Of a stretch of DNA of 64,000 nt, positions 48,431-60,435 are shown one piece after another. The notes under the pieces are model-generated. The model was not told where the DNA came from. It saw nothing but the letters and a program-made list of their open reading frames with translations, and ran no database searches. The stretch lies in NCBI RefSeq assembly GCF_022201045.2, contig NC_068562.1, positions 11,593,001-11,657,000 on the forward strand, given 5' to 3'. The stretch's first letter is position 1. Each line of letters starts with the position of its first letter. Made by a program: the position numbers and the translations under genes. Source of the stretch: Citrus sinensis (Eukaryota > Streptophyta > Magnoliopsida > Sapindales > Rutaceae).

Positions 48431-48639
48431 GTGGAGGATCTTATAAGGAATCTTTATCTCGATGAGTTCATTGACTTTTTTTTAAAAATATTTTAGATAA
48501 GCTATATATAATAGAGGATAATACTTGTGACATTACTCACGAGCAGCTCGTGGTTAGAGTCATTGTAGGGGACCCGATGCTAGCTAGAGACTCAAATAGA
48601 GTATAAACAAATTATTAGAGATACTCAATAACTAGCCAT

Positions 48640-49066
48640 GTGCTTTTCAACATGCTGGCAGTTAAACGAGCAAAAACTAAGCAAGTCTCTATCTTGTGGA
48701 TTGAAGATGATAAGAAGGAAATACTGAACCTCCATGAAGATTTCGTAATGATAAAAGCCAACGTTACGAGCAAGGAGTTCAACAGAATACTCATGGCTTC
48801 AGGAAGTTCAATGGATATTCCCTTTAAGTCCACTTTGTATGAGATGGGGATCGTAGATTTGAGGTTAGAACACACCAACACCTCCTTGAAGGAATTTGGT
48901 AGAGGAAAGGTGACGCCTCTTGGAGTGATGGAACTACTAGTGACAATAGGCTTGAGACCCTTTGAGAAAATTGTGATGCTGGATTCTTTGATGATAGAGG
49001 AAAACAGTCCATACCAAATGATTTTTAGTAGGCCCTTTTTATGGATTAGTAAATTAGTTTTGTCAT
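48640..49066 (+). pseudogene. Gypsy aspartic protease, degenerate
   Basis: A 142-codon open stretch with the family pattern: motif ILMASGSSMDIPF where the family has VDSGSS or VDNGSS, GRGKVTPLGVMELLVTIG, and YQMIFSRPFLW near the end. The usual catalytic Asp codon reads Ala, so the protease would be inactive even if expressed. Confidence 0.7.
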
Positions 49067-49259
49067 AACATTACCTGGTGCATAAATACTAGGTAAATGG
49101 TATGGTAGGACTTGTGAAGGGCGATAAGATAATCGCAAGAGGATGTTAAGCAACAACAGCTAGGGAACTATACAAATGATCTCATTGGATACACGAGGTG
49201 ATTTCAAGAAGGGGAGGCAGGAACAAGGTGAAGTATAAGTATAAGGTGTAATGACCCTA

Positions 49260-50540
49260 AGAAGATTATAGAGATTGAATCAAAGTTAGAGGAGAAATTA
49301 AAAGCGAGGTCGGTAGAATGTTTACGAGCTTATGCTGATGTATTCACTTGTCACACGAAGACATGCTTGGAATCAACTTTAACTTAGCTTGCCACAAGTT
49401 GGCTATGAGTAAGGATGCTAAACCAATAAAGCAGAAGAGAAAATGTTTTAATCAAGAGAGATATGATGCCATACATAATGAGGTGGATAAAATTTTACGA
49501 GAAAATTTTATCAGAGAAGTTAACTACCTTGAGTGGATTTTCAATGTGGTCCTGGTGAAGAAAGTTAATGGAAAATAGAGGATGTGTTTGGACTTTACGG
49601 ACTTTAATAAAGCTTGCCTAAGGAAAACTTTACCTTGCCTAAAATCGACCAAGTAGTCGATTCCATAGCTAGACATGGTCTATTTAACTTCATGAATGTG
49701 TTTTCAGGCTACAACCAAATCCTTATGTTCGAGTTGGATTTTATTACACGAATGATGTGCCTGGACTTTACGGACTTTAATAAAGCTTGCCTAAGGACAA
49801 CTTTACCTTGCCTAAAATCGACCAAGTAGTCGATTCCATAGCTAGACATGGTTTATTTAACTTCATGGATATGTTTTCAGGCTACAACCAGATCCTTATG
49901 TTCGAGTTGGACGAGAAGCATACTTTTTTTTATCACTAACCATGGGTTATTTTATTACACGAATGATGCCTTTCGGCCTTAAGAATGCATGAGTAATATA
50001 TTAGAGGCTGGTGAATAAGATATTCAAGCCACTGATCAAGGACACACGACAGAGGTGTATGTAGACGATATGATCACCAAGTTCAAAAACCTGATCTAGC
50101 ATGTGAGGCATCTACATGAGACCTTTAAGCTGCTAAAGAAATATAAGGTGAAACTCAACCCTGGGAAGTGTGTACTTGGAGTTAGCTCGGGAAAGTTTTT
50201 GGGGTTCAGCGTAAGTCATAGAGGGATCAAGGTGAACCCAAGAAGATTCGGGTGATAGTAGAGATTAAGTCTCCTCGCACACTTTAGGAGATATAAAGCT
50301 TTACAGAAAAGTTAATAGCTTTGGATTGGTTCATATTTAGGACAACAGACGAGTGCCATATTTTTTTAGGTCATAAGGAAAGAAAAGAAGACAGAGTGAA
50401 CGTAGGAATGCGATGAGGCATTTCAATAATTGAAAGAGTATCTGCTCAAAGCCCTGCTACTGTTAACACCACGAGAAGGTCATATATTGTACTTATACCT
50501 AGCAATGTCAAGATGGGCTACAAGCTTAGTGCTAGTATGA
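49260..50540 (+). pseudogene. Gypsy reverse transcriptase, degenerate with internal duplication
   Basis: Recognisable blocks: WSHEDMLGI-like start (about 49345), KFIREV-type block (ENFIREVNY), VVLVKKVNGK followed by TAG where Trp is expected (49576-49578), MCLDFTDFNKAC, FSGYNQI, and the YVDD active-site codons at 50058-50069. A stretch of about 180 bp is tandemly duplicated at 49580-49990. Several frameshifts. Confidence 0.8.
49580..49990. repeat. Tandem duplication inside the gypsy RT
   Basis: About 49583-49764 and 49765-49980 repeat the same DFTDFNKAC to FSGYNQ segment and the FITRMM codons. The first copy lacks about 40 bases present in the second (after GAGTTGGA). Differences are few, so the duplication is younger than most of the element's decay. 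Confidence 0.8.
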
Positions 50541-50720
50541 GAGTAAGCATGAGTTCAACATCTAGTATGTTACACTAGCGAACCTTTACTCAAGGCATAA
50601 ACGAGGTACCCAAAGATAGAAAAGTGGGCTCTAGCCTTGGTCATAGTTGCTTGCAAGTTGAGGCCCTCAGGCTTATCCTGTTGTTGTGGTGATAGATTAA
50701 CTGCTTTAATAAACACTGCA

Positions 50721-51794
50721 TGATTGACACAAAAAAGTGTACATTTAATAAGGATAAAATTATTAGTTTTTCACTTATTGTGTCGATTAATGCGTTCATT
50801 ATTTCTAAATTATTTTAATACTCCCCAAATATATTTTATGTTAAATTAATTCGTAATTTGTTAATTTTTATCTTGTAAATATTTTTCAGAAATAAAGATA
50901 GAATTAGAATTGAAAGCGGGAACAAAGAAGAATTACTAGAACAAAATTGAAGAGATGTAATAATAAATAATAAATAAAATAAAATAAAATAAAATAAAAA
51001 AGAACAAAAGAACAAAAACAATGGCCTCCTGACCATCACACATTTCAACACACTTATATATTTTAAAATAATAAATAAATAATAAAATAAAGAAAGTTAA
51101 AGGCAATTGTTGCCTATAAAAAGGGAGGAGAGATTGAGGAGCGGAGAAGCTAGAGAGCTATTTTGAGAGCTGAAGCCGAGACTGAAGAATTTCTACATTT
51201 CTTTCTTTTATTTTCTTGTTTCTGTTTGTATCAATTTTCTTTGAATTATATTTCAAAAAGTTTATCAAATAAAAAGAGTATTGTGTTTTCTTTCAATATG
51301 AGTAACTAATTTTATTAAGCTGAGGTGAAGGGTGAAGCTCAATGTTTCAAACTATTAATTATTATTATTTTCTCAAATGAGTTTTTAAGTTTATTTAATT
51401 CTTTTCTAATTATTTTTATATCATATTAATTTATAAATCTCAGTGGATTTTATGATATTTTGACATAATATTGACACATTAATATAGTGTGGCACATTAG
51501 GTACTTTATTCTATATTTATCCACACACATAGAATTAAATGATATAATAATTAATTGGTAAAAGTGAGGCAAAATATAAATGAGAGAGTATTAAAATTAT
51601 AGTTTGAATACAGAGAGTGGATCCTAAACCTTAACTTATTTTTAAATCAATTTCAAATAATTTCTTTGGCCCGCAATTAATTTTCTTAGTTTTACTAGAT
51701 TTAAAACTCCATGTGGTTCGACCCTGGTCTAACCGGGTTATATTATAACTAGACACTCTTATACTTGAGAGTAATACACTTTTGAGTCATGTCA
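50721..51794 (+). mobile_element. Solo LTR 1 (1,074 bp, plus orientation)
   Basis: Ends TGATTGACAC ... GTCATGTCA with a degenerate 5-bp target duplication (CTGCA at 50716-50720, TTGTA at 51795-51799; two transitions). It contains a TATA-like CCTATAAAAAGG near 51112 and a GTGGTTCGACCCTGG block near 51713. No ORF or internal domain, as expected after LTR-LTR recombination. Confidence 0.7.
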
Positions 51795-51922
51795 TTGTAC
51801 AAGCCGGGGGCTTCTGGATGCTTAGTAAAATGGTCAGTAGAGCTGAATGAATTTGATATAAGCTACAAGCTTGGAGTAGCGATTAAAGCACAAGCATTAG
51901 CAGATTTTGTGTCAGCGTTTAC

Positions 51923-53360
51923 TCACATAACTTAAATGTAATTTTTAACTCCTAAGTATAAGAGTGTCTTGTTATATTATAGTTCGGTGAGTCCAAGGTC
52001 GATCCTCAGAGAAAAGATTTAATTAATTTATTTTATTTTATCTAAAAATAAAAATAAAACTTGAATATAAACAATTTAATTTAAATGAAACTATGAAATT
52101 GAACTAGTTAAAGTTGTGGATCCACTTTTAGTAGTAAATAAAAGTTAATAAATTCTTTTTTCTATTTTTTTAGATTTATTGCCCAAAAGATTAATTATAT
52201 AAATTATTATTATTTTCCCTTTAATTTTATGATGGATTAAGTATTTATTGTGCAAAAATTTAATTTGTCTACAATAAGTCAAAATACCATTTTATCATAC
52301 CTTATATTAAGATATTAAGAATTTATTACGCCAAACTCTCTTGTTTGTCTACAATAAATCAAAATTTTAAAATATAAAATATGTATAAAATTAAATAGAA
52401 AATAATTGAATTTATAAAATTAAAAATAGAATTTGATTAAATTATATTTATTTCCTAAGAGTTTCACCTTACCCTAACTATTATTATTTAGTTAAGCATA
52501 ATTGAAATAAAAAGAATTATTAAAATTAAATTACTTATAATTAAAAGTAATAAAAACAACTAAAATTGAAAATAAAACTAAATTTATTTATAAAAATAAT
52601 TAAACAAAATATTAAAAACACACCTGAAAATCAAGATTATAGGGAGATTGAGAGAAATTGAGAAGAAGAGAGATGATTAAAAACATAAAAATGAGGCCTA
52701 TTTATAGAAAAATAAATTTATAATTCAGTGTTTTGCGGTCCGTCATAATCTTCATGCATGCGCTCCTCACAACCATTAGATCAAAATCCAACGGCCGGTC
52801 AAACTTCAAAAGTCAACATCACACGTGGCATCATTTGACTCGTCTAATTTGGCCAAAGAACATTTGAGATTTGGCGGGTTAATGGGTGGATCTGGTCGAT
52901 CCGAATACAAAGATTCAGATCCTACAACTTATTTCACCAACCATTGCCACGTGGAACAATCATGGCCATTGAATCATGAACGGTTGAAATTTAGTCAAAA
53001 TTGTCAGCTATCCCATGCCCTCATATCTATTGTAAGCTCATTTTATCATTCAATTAGTGTTCGGTTAACAGAAAAAGTCAACTCTTTTTACAGAAGCCCA
53101 ATTTTAAGCTAATCTTGACTTATTTTAAGGTTTTCGGACCTCCAGAATCCAAATTTGACATCCGTTTATCTGTTTGCAGCCTCGAATTGCATGAAATTAA
53201 TATTTTACCTAATAAACACACAAAAATACACAAAATTAGATATATTTAATACATAATTAATAATTCCTAATATATTGCATACTCACAAATATAAATTATA
53301 ACATAAGGACAAAATAACATTATTATCGCATGATAATTAAACAATTTTTAATACTAATCA
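51923..53360 (-). mobile_element. Solo LTR 2 (1,438 bp, minus orientation), related to solo LTR 1
   Basis: The left end (TCACATAACTTAAATG... with AGTATAAGAGTGTC) is similar to the reverse complement of the right end of solo LTR 1. The right end is ACTAATCA. Target duplication TTTAC (51918-51922) and TTCAC (53361-53365). A TATA-like CTATAAATAGG sits on the minus strand near 52695. It lies about 130 bp from solo LTR 1. Confidence 0.7.
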
Positions 53361-53739
53361 TTCACGGAACTAGATATGGAGGCTAATAGTGCACAAGTTG
53401 CTGCAAGTAGTAGCCAGTAAGATTTGGCTGGTAACGTTGGATGGGTCTTTTAGTGACTGATGAGTCGGGGAATGAGTGAACTTAAAATGTCCAGAAGAAG
53501 ATGAAATTTCATATGCCTTAATGTTTGAATTCAAAGCAATTAATAATCAATGAAGTTGGCTCAAGCTTTGCAAGTAGATATAATAAGAATTCGAATAGAT
53601 TCCCAACTCATTGATAACCATTTAAATGAGAACTTTTAACCCAGAGGTGAGAGGATAAAGTTATATCTGAAGAAGACCACATAAATGATAGAGAAATTTG
53701 AGGATATTAACATCGAGTAGATATCGAGAATATAAAATT

Positions 53740-54480
53740 ACTGAACAGATATTTTGGCTAGAATGATTGCCACAACAGATGCAAGAATGCCTAAGTCAAT
53801 TCTGGTTAAAGTTAAAACCTCCCCAAGCATTGCACAAGAAATATATATGATGAAGATAGACAATCAGAGCTCATGGATAAATCCAATAGTCTTATACATG
53901 CGAGATGAAATATTGCCAGTAGATAAAACACAACCAAGGAAGCTCAAATGCCAAGCAGCTAGGTATGCATTGATTGACGGGGTGTTATATAGATGAGAAT
54001 ATACTTTGCTTGGATGATGATGAAGTAGATTCCGTGTTAAGGGAGATACCTAAAGGGATATGTGGAAATCACTCGGGGGCAAGGTCTTTGGCCTTTAAAG
54101 CGATTCTAGCCAATGATGCACTGAAATGCAGAAGAAAAGACCAGGCGATGACAACTCATACTATTGTGACAGTTGACTACTTCATGAAGTGGGTTGAGAT
54201 TGAGCTTCTCAGTAAGATTACAAAGATAAAGACAACTGACTTTATCTAGAGGAATGTGGTATGTAGATATGGAATTCCTTATGCACTCATAACAAATAAT
54301 GGTAAGCAGTTCGATAACCATAATTTCAAGGAGTTTTGTGAAAACTGAGCATCGAATTGAGATTCTATTTGTCTGCACATCCAAAAGCAAACAGGCAAGT
54401 GGAGGTGTCGAACAAAACTATTAAGAAGCTCTTGAAAACTCGATTAAGAGAGAAAAAGGGCATGGATTGACAAATTGTCT
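53740..54480 (+). pseudogene. Gypsy integrase, degenerate
   Basis: Open stretches 53754-53996 and 53974-54249 hold the linker (SSWINPIVLYMRDEILP) and integrase blocks: RYALIDGVLYR, HSGARSLAFK, then VDYFMKWVE with the first catalytic Asp. Downstream, GIPYALITNNGKQFD has Asn where the second catalytic Asp is usual. Further stops follow in the C-terminal part. Confidence 0.75.
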
Positions 54481-55112
54481 GGTATACTATAGGCTACAGA
54501 ACCACTTAAAGAAAACAACAAATAAAACACCATTTTTGTCTTAGCTTTTGATCATGAACTAGAGGTTCTAGCCAAAATAAGAATGAGCATGCATCGAATG
54601 AAGAACTTTAATAATGTGGAAAACAATGAGCAGATGTGCTTAAACTTGGATCTACTAAATAAAAAATGTCAAGAGATCCTATTACAACTAGAATGTACAA
54701 GTACGACAGAGAAATTTTATTTAAAAAGGTAATCGTTTATCAGTAGAGAATTGCATTCTAGTACAACCAAAATGTACGAGTATAACAGTTCGAAGCAGCA
54801 ATTTAGTGCTTAGAATGGTGAATTAAAACATTAGAGATCCGAGCCATAGTGTGTTTGGTCTCAATTAAGAGCGGGCATACAGAGTTCTGCGAGCAACGGG
54901 ACCAGGAGCATATAAGCTCACCTATGCAGATGGTCGCAAAGTCAAAACATCCTAGGATGCAAATCATTTTTGTAAGAATTTCTTGTAATAAGCTGGTTAC
55001 CTCTATTACTGATCCAATATTTCTTAAGTTGTTTTTGTAATTCATAAGCCATAAACAAAATGGGTGCAATAAAATCCATTTGCCCAGTTACTCCTCTTCT
55101 TTAGGGATATTT

Positions 55113-55720
55113 TTCTAAAGCAAATATAAAGTTTTAAGTCTCAACGCCTCCTTGAAGTAAGACAAATGTCAAAATTTACCTATGATTGCTCGACCATGAT
55201 GAGGCAAACATGCAATTAATTATGAATTTTTTTTAGACAAGTATAAAGCTTTAAGTCTCAAAGTCGAGGTGAGACAAAAGTCAAAAGTTACCTACTCATG
55301 CTTGACAGCGATGAAGCGAGAAGGCAATTACTTATAAAAAATTTTTTAAGGCAAGTATAAGGTTGTAAGTCTCAAAGCCTCCTCGAGGTGAGACAAAATT
55401 CAAAATTTACCTACTCTTACTCAAAAACAATGAAGTGAGCAAGTAATTACTTACAAAAAATTTTCTAAGACAAGTATAAGGCTTTAAGTTTCAAAGCCTC
55501 CTTGAGGTGAGATAAAAGTCAAAATTTACCTATGCCTGCTCGACAACAATGAAGTAAGCAGACAATTACTTACGGAAATTTATTCCAAGGCAAATACAAG
55601 CTTTAAATCTCAACAGTCTTTTCCAAATGAGACAAGAGTCAAAGTTTGCCTGCTTTTGCTGGATAGTGATAAGTTGGATAACGGTTACTTGGAATATTCA
55701 AAGACAAATAAAATAAGCTT
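55113..55720. repeat. About 120-bp tandem repeats between pol and the 3' LTR
   Basis: Five diverged copies start near 55113, 55234, 55347, 55468 and 55587, spaced 113-121 bp. Shared pieces are CAAGTATAAGGCTTTAAGTC, CCTCCTTGAGGTGAGACAAA and GCAATTACTTA. Such arrays downstream of pol are known in Tat/Ogre-type elements. Confidence 0.8.
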
Positions 55721-56413
55721 TTGGAAAATATTCTTAGCATTTAAAAGAAATAGAAATACAAACAAAAATTCTTGAAATCATCAATTGGTACATTCTTAAT
55801 TACATTCAGTAGGATTTATGATCTATTTTATCATAAGGATAATCCATTTGTTTGAGAAGCATTGGGAGGTCATCATTGGTAGCAAGAGGAGGGACATTCT
55901 CAGCAGCTTTAAGAAGCTTATCTTTTCCTGCATCCTCTTTGGCTTCTTGTTTATTCATGTATTCGATAATTCCAGTTGCCAACTCATCTATATTCAGCTC
56001 GGGGCGTTACTTTTCGAGGACAACAATGATGCATTTCTAAGAGGTCTAAGCTCAGCATTGTAGTTCTTATTAATCTATTTTCCAAGAGCCTCGACCTGAC
56101 TCTGGTAGGTCGATTGTTGATGCTCGTTGAAGGATTTCTGGCGGGCAAGTTCTTCTCTTACATTATTTAACTCATTCTCAAGTTATGTTGCTTTACCCTC
56201 AAACAGAGATGCTCATTCCTCTAGCTGTAAGTTCTCAACGTGGAGCTTTACTGATCTCTCCTCAGTAAGTTTTATTTTTTTTTCTTTAGAGTTTGATTAT
56301 CAGTCTGAATTTTCTTCTCGTAGTAAGCAATCTTGCCTTTATAGTAAGAAGCTGTGGTACACATTTAAAACACCCCAAAGTGCTAAGCATTCACTTGGTC
56401 ACTAAGTGTACGA

Positions 56414-57331
56414 CTAGGGATGGTAATGGTATCCACAAACCCACTCATTGCGGGTACTTTTGTTGGTTGCAGGCGAGTTTGGTATTATAAATTGAAAACT
56501 GCACTAGATTGCGGGTGGATTTGGTATTAGCTAAATATTCGGTGGATACCCGCATGAGTATCCACCAAACCAGAGCTTTTTTCTTTAAATATTTTTTGAT
56601 TAAAATATTTTTTAATTTAATTTTAATAAAAAAATATTTAAAAAATAAACATATATAAAGTAAATAATGTAAAGTGCAAATGTGTGTGCAAGTCGCAACA
56701 TGCCTAAGTCCTAATAGTCTTTAACGTAATGCAAGGATTATTATATACTTATTATAATTTTGTATGGAGTATTATTCTTTAACTTAATGCATGAATTATT
56801 TGATTATTATAATTTTATCCTTTGGATTAGTTGCTAAAAAATATTATTCTTTAGAAAATATTAATCTTAATTATTATTATTATAGGAATCGTGTTGGATG
56901 AGTGCTAATAGTGGTGAATGAAATGAAATTTTTCCCCTGGAGCTTGTGTTGAATGATAATATGAAATCATAAGTGTTATTTTTAGACACTAGTTTTTGGC
57001 TTTTTTTTTTATAAATTTGTGTATTTTATACTTAAATTTGAGAATTTGTGTTGGATTGATGTTGAAATTTTAATATTCCATTTATATTGGCTAAATTTAG
57101 AATTAAGTATGTTATGTGGGATTTTAGGTTATTATTATAAATTTACATATTAAATATTTGTGATTTTAAATATGAAAACTCACAAAAAAATCTGCCAGGT
57201 ACTATTTCGGGTTTGCTAATTGTCAAAACTAGCAGTGAATGGGTTGTGGATGGATTTGGTATTTTAAATTTTGTGTGGGTTTGGTTTTGGTAATGACAAA
57301 CTCACTGCGAGCAGTGGCTATTGCCATCCTT
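56414..57331. mobile_element. hAT-like non-autonomous element, 918 bp, 8-bp target duplication
   Basis: Ends CTAGGGATGG ... GCCATCCTT are inverted. Flanked by GTGTACGA (56406-56413) and GTGTACGG (57332-57339), an 8-bp duplication with one mismatch, the hAT size. The interior is AT-rich with GGGT(T/G)TGTGG subterminal motifs and no transposase. Confidence 0.7.
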
Positions 57332-57869
57332 GTGTACGGCCCTCCATGTTCTCAAGATCTTTCTTTTTCACTAACTTGGTATATTCATTGCGGTATGAGG
57401 CGAAGTAATCTACTCGCTCATCTGCCTAGTAAGGTCTTAGATCAGCAGTTGGAGAAGAGGGGACTTTTGAAACTCTTTTTAGACGCTTTACTTTATTCCA
57501 CCCACGACAGAAAGAGGTAGGGGAAGCACTTTTAGAGGAGAGGCATGCTGAGAAACCTCAAACTTTTTCATCAAGGTAGTACCTTTGTTCGAGCTTTCAA
57601 AAGCACCATCAGAACCAGGGTGTTTCTTGTTCATCCATATTTTCTGTTGCCGATGCTAGATGGTAGTTCACTAGGTTGGTCGTAAAAAGTACGTGCATGG
57701 ACGAATACTGGTTAGATAAGGCGACCTCAACACTCTGCATTTGGTTACTTTTGATCTTGTAGACCACGCTCCAGGAATCTGCAGCACAAAGATGAGATGA
57801 GTAAGGGAAAAAAAAAAGAGAAAAGGGAGAGGGAAATGAAGAGTGTGTTTCAAAATTAATGAGCAACTA

Positions 57870-58766
57870 ATATGACTGGGTAAAAACCCGATCAGGTTGA
57901 GAAAAAATTCATTCAAACTCAACCTAAACCTATAACCTGATCCTATCCAATCCGAACATATTCAGATGAGATCAGATCAGATTAAATTTAAATTAGATAT
58001 GATTCTTGAAAAGAAACAATACGTGAAGACTGAAACCGTGTTTAGATTATTAACAATTAACAATTAACAATTAACAACTAACAAATGTCAATTTAACATA
58101 GCATATATAATATATCATTACTATATAGTATATGCCATTAAAACTTCAAAAGGAAATTCGGGTTGTTGGGTTTGAGTGAGTAGAGCTTGGAGCTGGAGGA
58201 ACTTGGTGATGTTGGAGGCGTAGAGCATAAGAGCAGCAAATCCAGTCAAGAGCAGCAGATCTGATCGTTGTCAGCGATGATTGTGGGCTACATCGATGGT
58301 TGGGGGCTACGCTGCGTGCCTATGTCTACATCGATGTCACTTGCTTTTCTGATGTGTGTGTGTGAAAACTGAAACTGTGAGGCGTAAGGCATGAAGACTA
58401 TTTCTGTGTATGAATGTGCGTTTCATGAGTTGAAAACTTGAGGCTTGAGGGTGAAGTCGTGAGGGCCTGAGTTGAGGCTTTGTGTGTGTATATTGTATTG
58501 TTCTTAAAGAGAAACAATACATGTGTGTTGTGTGTGAACTATTCGTGTGGTGTGTGGTTGTGAAATATGAGTGTTATTTACTTTCACTTATTATTTTTTT
58601 TCAAAGCTAACGCGATCGGTTTTTTGAATCGAATCAGGTTTCACCAAATCCGATCATGATCTGATCGGGTTGGCAACAAAGCTATCTGTTCACCAAATCT
58701 GATCCAATTCTAACTCGATTTTTTCAGATTGAAACGAGTCGGATAAGTTTTTTTGCCTAGTCCCAA
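57870..58766. mobile_element. TIR element rich in CCGATC/GATCAGG motifs, about 0.9 kb
   Basis: The left end (TGACTGGGTAAAAACCCGAT) and the reverse complement of the right end (GGGACTAGGCAAAAAAACTT) form imperfect inverted repeats. Subterminal GATCAGGTT and AATCCGAT motifs occur at both ends in opposite sense. The interior has GTGTGTG-rich DNA and no recognised ORF. No clear target duplication. Confidence 0.55.
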
Positions 58767-59169
58767 CAGCTAAGAGATATCATGAGCTAGTAAAAAACCT
58801 AGAGTAGAGAAATAAGAAGGAACATGTATATTCTCTCTATATGTAGGTGCTATCCGACCCTAATTACCCCCAATAAAAAAGAATTTGCTTTTTCAGTTTT
58901 CACTCGAAGTGGAGATATTTGTTATGGGTTTCTTTTTCTTGGTGCTCAACATGAAATAATAACATGACTCGTTTTTTGAACTATTTTTTAGCTGGTATAG
59001 ATGCTTTATCTCTTTAATTATAGGTTTACCCTGCCCGCAGTTGTTCCATAAGACGAACGGACTAGAAAGCACTCTTTATCCATTTGAGTTTAACTGACCA
59101 GGGGATAAACTTATTCTTTCTAATACTCGAACAAAGTAAGGCTGTAAAGGAAGCCTAACCCCCAATGAT

Positions 59170-59477
59170 GTGACTTAGATAAGCTTAAGAGATTTTACAG
59201 CATACTTGATGACGTGATTCTTAGGGTGCCTAGTCCTAAAGACACTTCTTGTCATCCTCTTGAGAGATAGATTATCTTATACTTGAAGTGCTTCAGATTG
59301 GGTCATTGGGGGTTAGGCTGTAAAGGAAGCCTAACCCCCAATGACCCAATCTGAAGCACTTCAAGTATAAGATAATCTATCTCTCAAGAGGATGACAAGA
59401 AGTGTCTTTAGGACTAGGCACCCTAAGAATCACGTCATCAAGTATGCTGTAAAATCTCTTAAGCTTATCTAAGTCAC
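59170..59477. repeat. Perfect 150-bp palindrome with 8-bp spacer
   Basis: Arms 59170-59319 and 59328-59477 are exact reverse complements, base for base. The centre is GGCTgtaaaggaAGCC in the context GGGGGTTAGGCT...AGCCTAACCCCC. A 30-bp segment around the centre (59315-59344) is also present as a direct repeat at 59139-59168, one base before the left arm. The right arm is antisense-ORF sequence; the left arm is its inverted copy. Confidence 0.95.
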
Positions 59478-60435
59478 ACTTTGTTGTACTATACTTCATC
59501 TCATCAATAGGGTAAGACTCGGCCAGAGTTTTGCTACCTATCTTCATTTTCTTTTCTTGTTGACTTTCCTCTTGTGTCGTTTCTTCGTCGCTCTCATCCT
59601 CACCAGAGCTTTTTTCCTGGTTTTCACTCACAGTTTGGTCTGAACTAGAAATTTCTCCAATATCTATACTAGTTGATTTGCTTTTAGATGAAGTGAAAGT
59701 CTCAGGAGACATTTTTCTAACACTAACCCCAACACTAGTACCATCCATATCCTCTAAAGGGATTTTGGATTTAAAGCAAGCCCTTCAAGCATATTGGGCA
59801 AAAGTCCAATTCATCTTCAATGTCAATTATTCTCTTTGTTTTTTGACAAATTTCTTAAAACCTAGAATGGGAGTCCAAAAAGCCAAGATAACCAATAACC
59901 CCAAAGAACTCAAACAAACCCAAGCAAAAATGACAAATAGCCAATGATGAAGTTCAAGAAATAGTACCTAAGGCAAGCTGAAATCAATGTTGGGGTGGTG
60001 GTGGTATTGCATAACTTGTTCTTTGGCAAAGAAATTTCACACTCTCTGGGAAACGCAAAGGGAAATACGAAAAAGAAGATGGTGTGGTTTAGAAAATTAA
60101 AGATTCGAAGGGAAGGAAAATGAAACGACTTAGGGTAACTAGCACGACATTTAAGGAGACATGCTTCGAGGATGCAAAACTGATGCATTTGAAATTCAAA
60201 TGTTTGGCTTAACGTGCACTACGTCACACACATTTAAAGTTAAGTGACTACTTGGGTAAATAGATGATCTCAGTTAATCAGGTGAGGTCTCGTAAAATGA
60301 GTGGCCTTATTAGTTCCATGTTTTGAGGTCGAGTAAGTAAAGATGTCAACCTAGTCATTATAAGCAGCATAGTGCATTTAGTTTCCAATTTTGATTAGTT
60401 TCACTCTCAACATTAGAAATTGAGGGACTAGTATT

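Larger units (their letters stand above)
50560..53600 (+). pseudogene. Gypsy RNase H, split by two solo LTRs
   Basis: Fragments at about 50620-50720 (CKLRP, then QAYPVVVVID), 51795-51922 (LYKPGASGCLVKW ... AIKAQALADFV) and 53361-53600 (FTELDMEANS ... LVTDESGNE). Removing the two insertions plus one copy of each target duplication brings neighbouring fragments together in the expected order. Confidence 0.75.
55818..59748 (-). pseudogene. Antisense ORF of the Tat-like element, degenerate and interrupted
   Basis: Read on the minus strand, opposite to gag-pol. The N-terminal piece (59748-59377, 123 codons) is acidic and Ser/Thr-rich, then has FYSILDDVILRVPSPKD, a motif I associate with the extra antisense ORF of Tat elements. 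Further fragments lie at about 57770-57345. The distal part (about 56405-55850) has a coiled-coil-like pattern rich in Lys, Glu and Gln (for example YYKGKIAYYEKKIQTDNQ), broken by stops. It is interrupted by a palindromic rearrangement and two DNA elements. The role of this ORF in intact elements is unknown. Confidence 0.6.

Noticed and set aside
52825..53112. 95-codon plus-strand ORF
   Set aside because: It lies inside solo LTR 2, antisense to the LTR, and resembles no protein I know.
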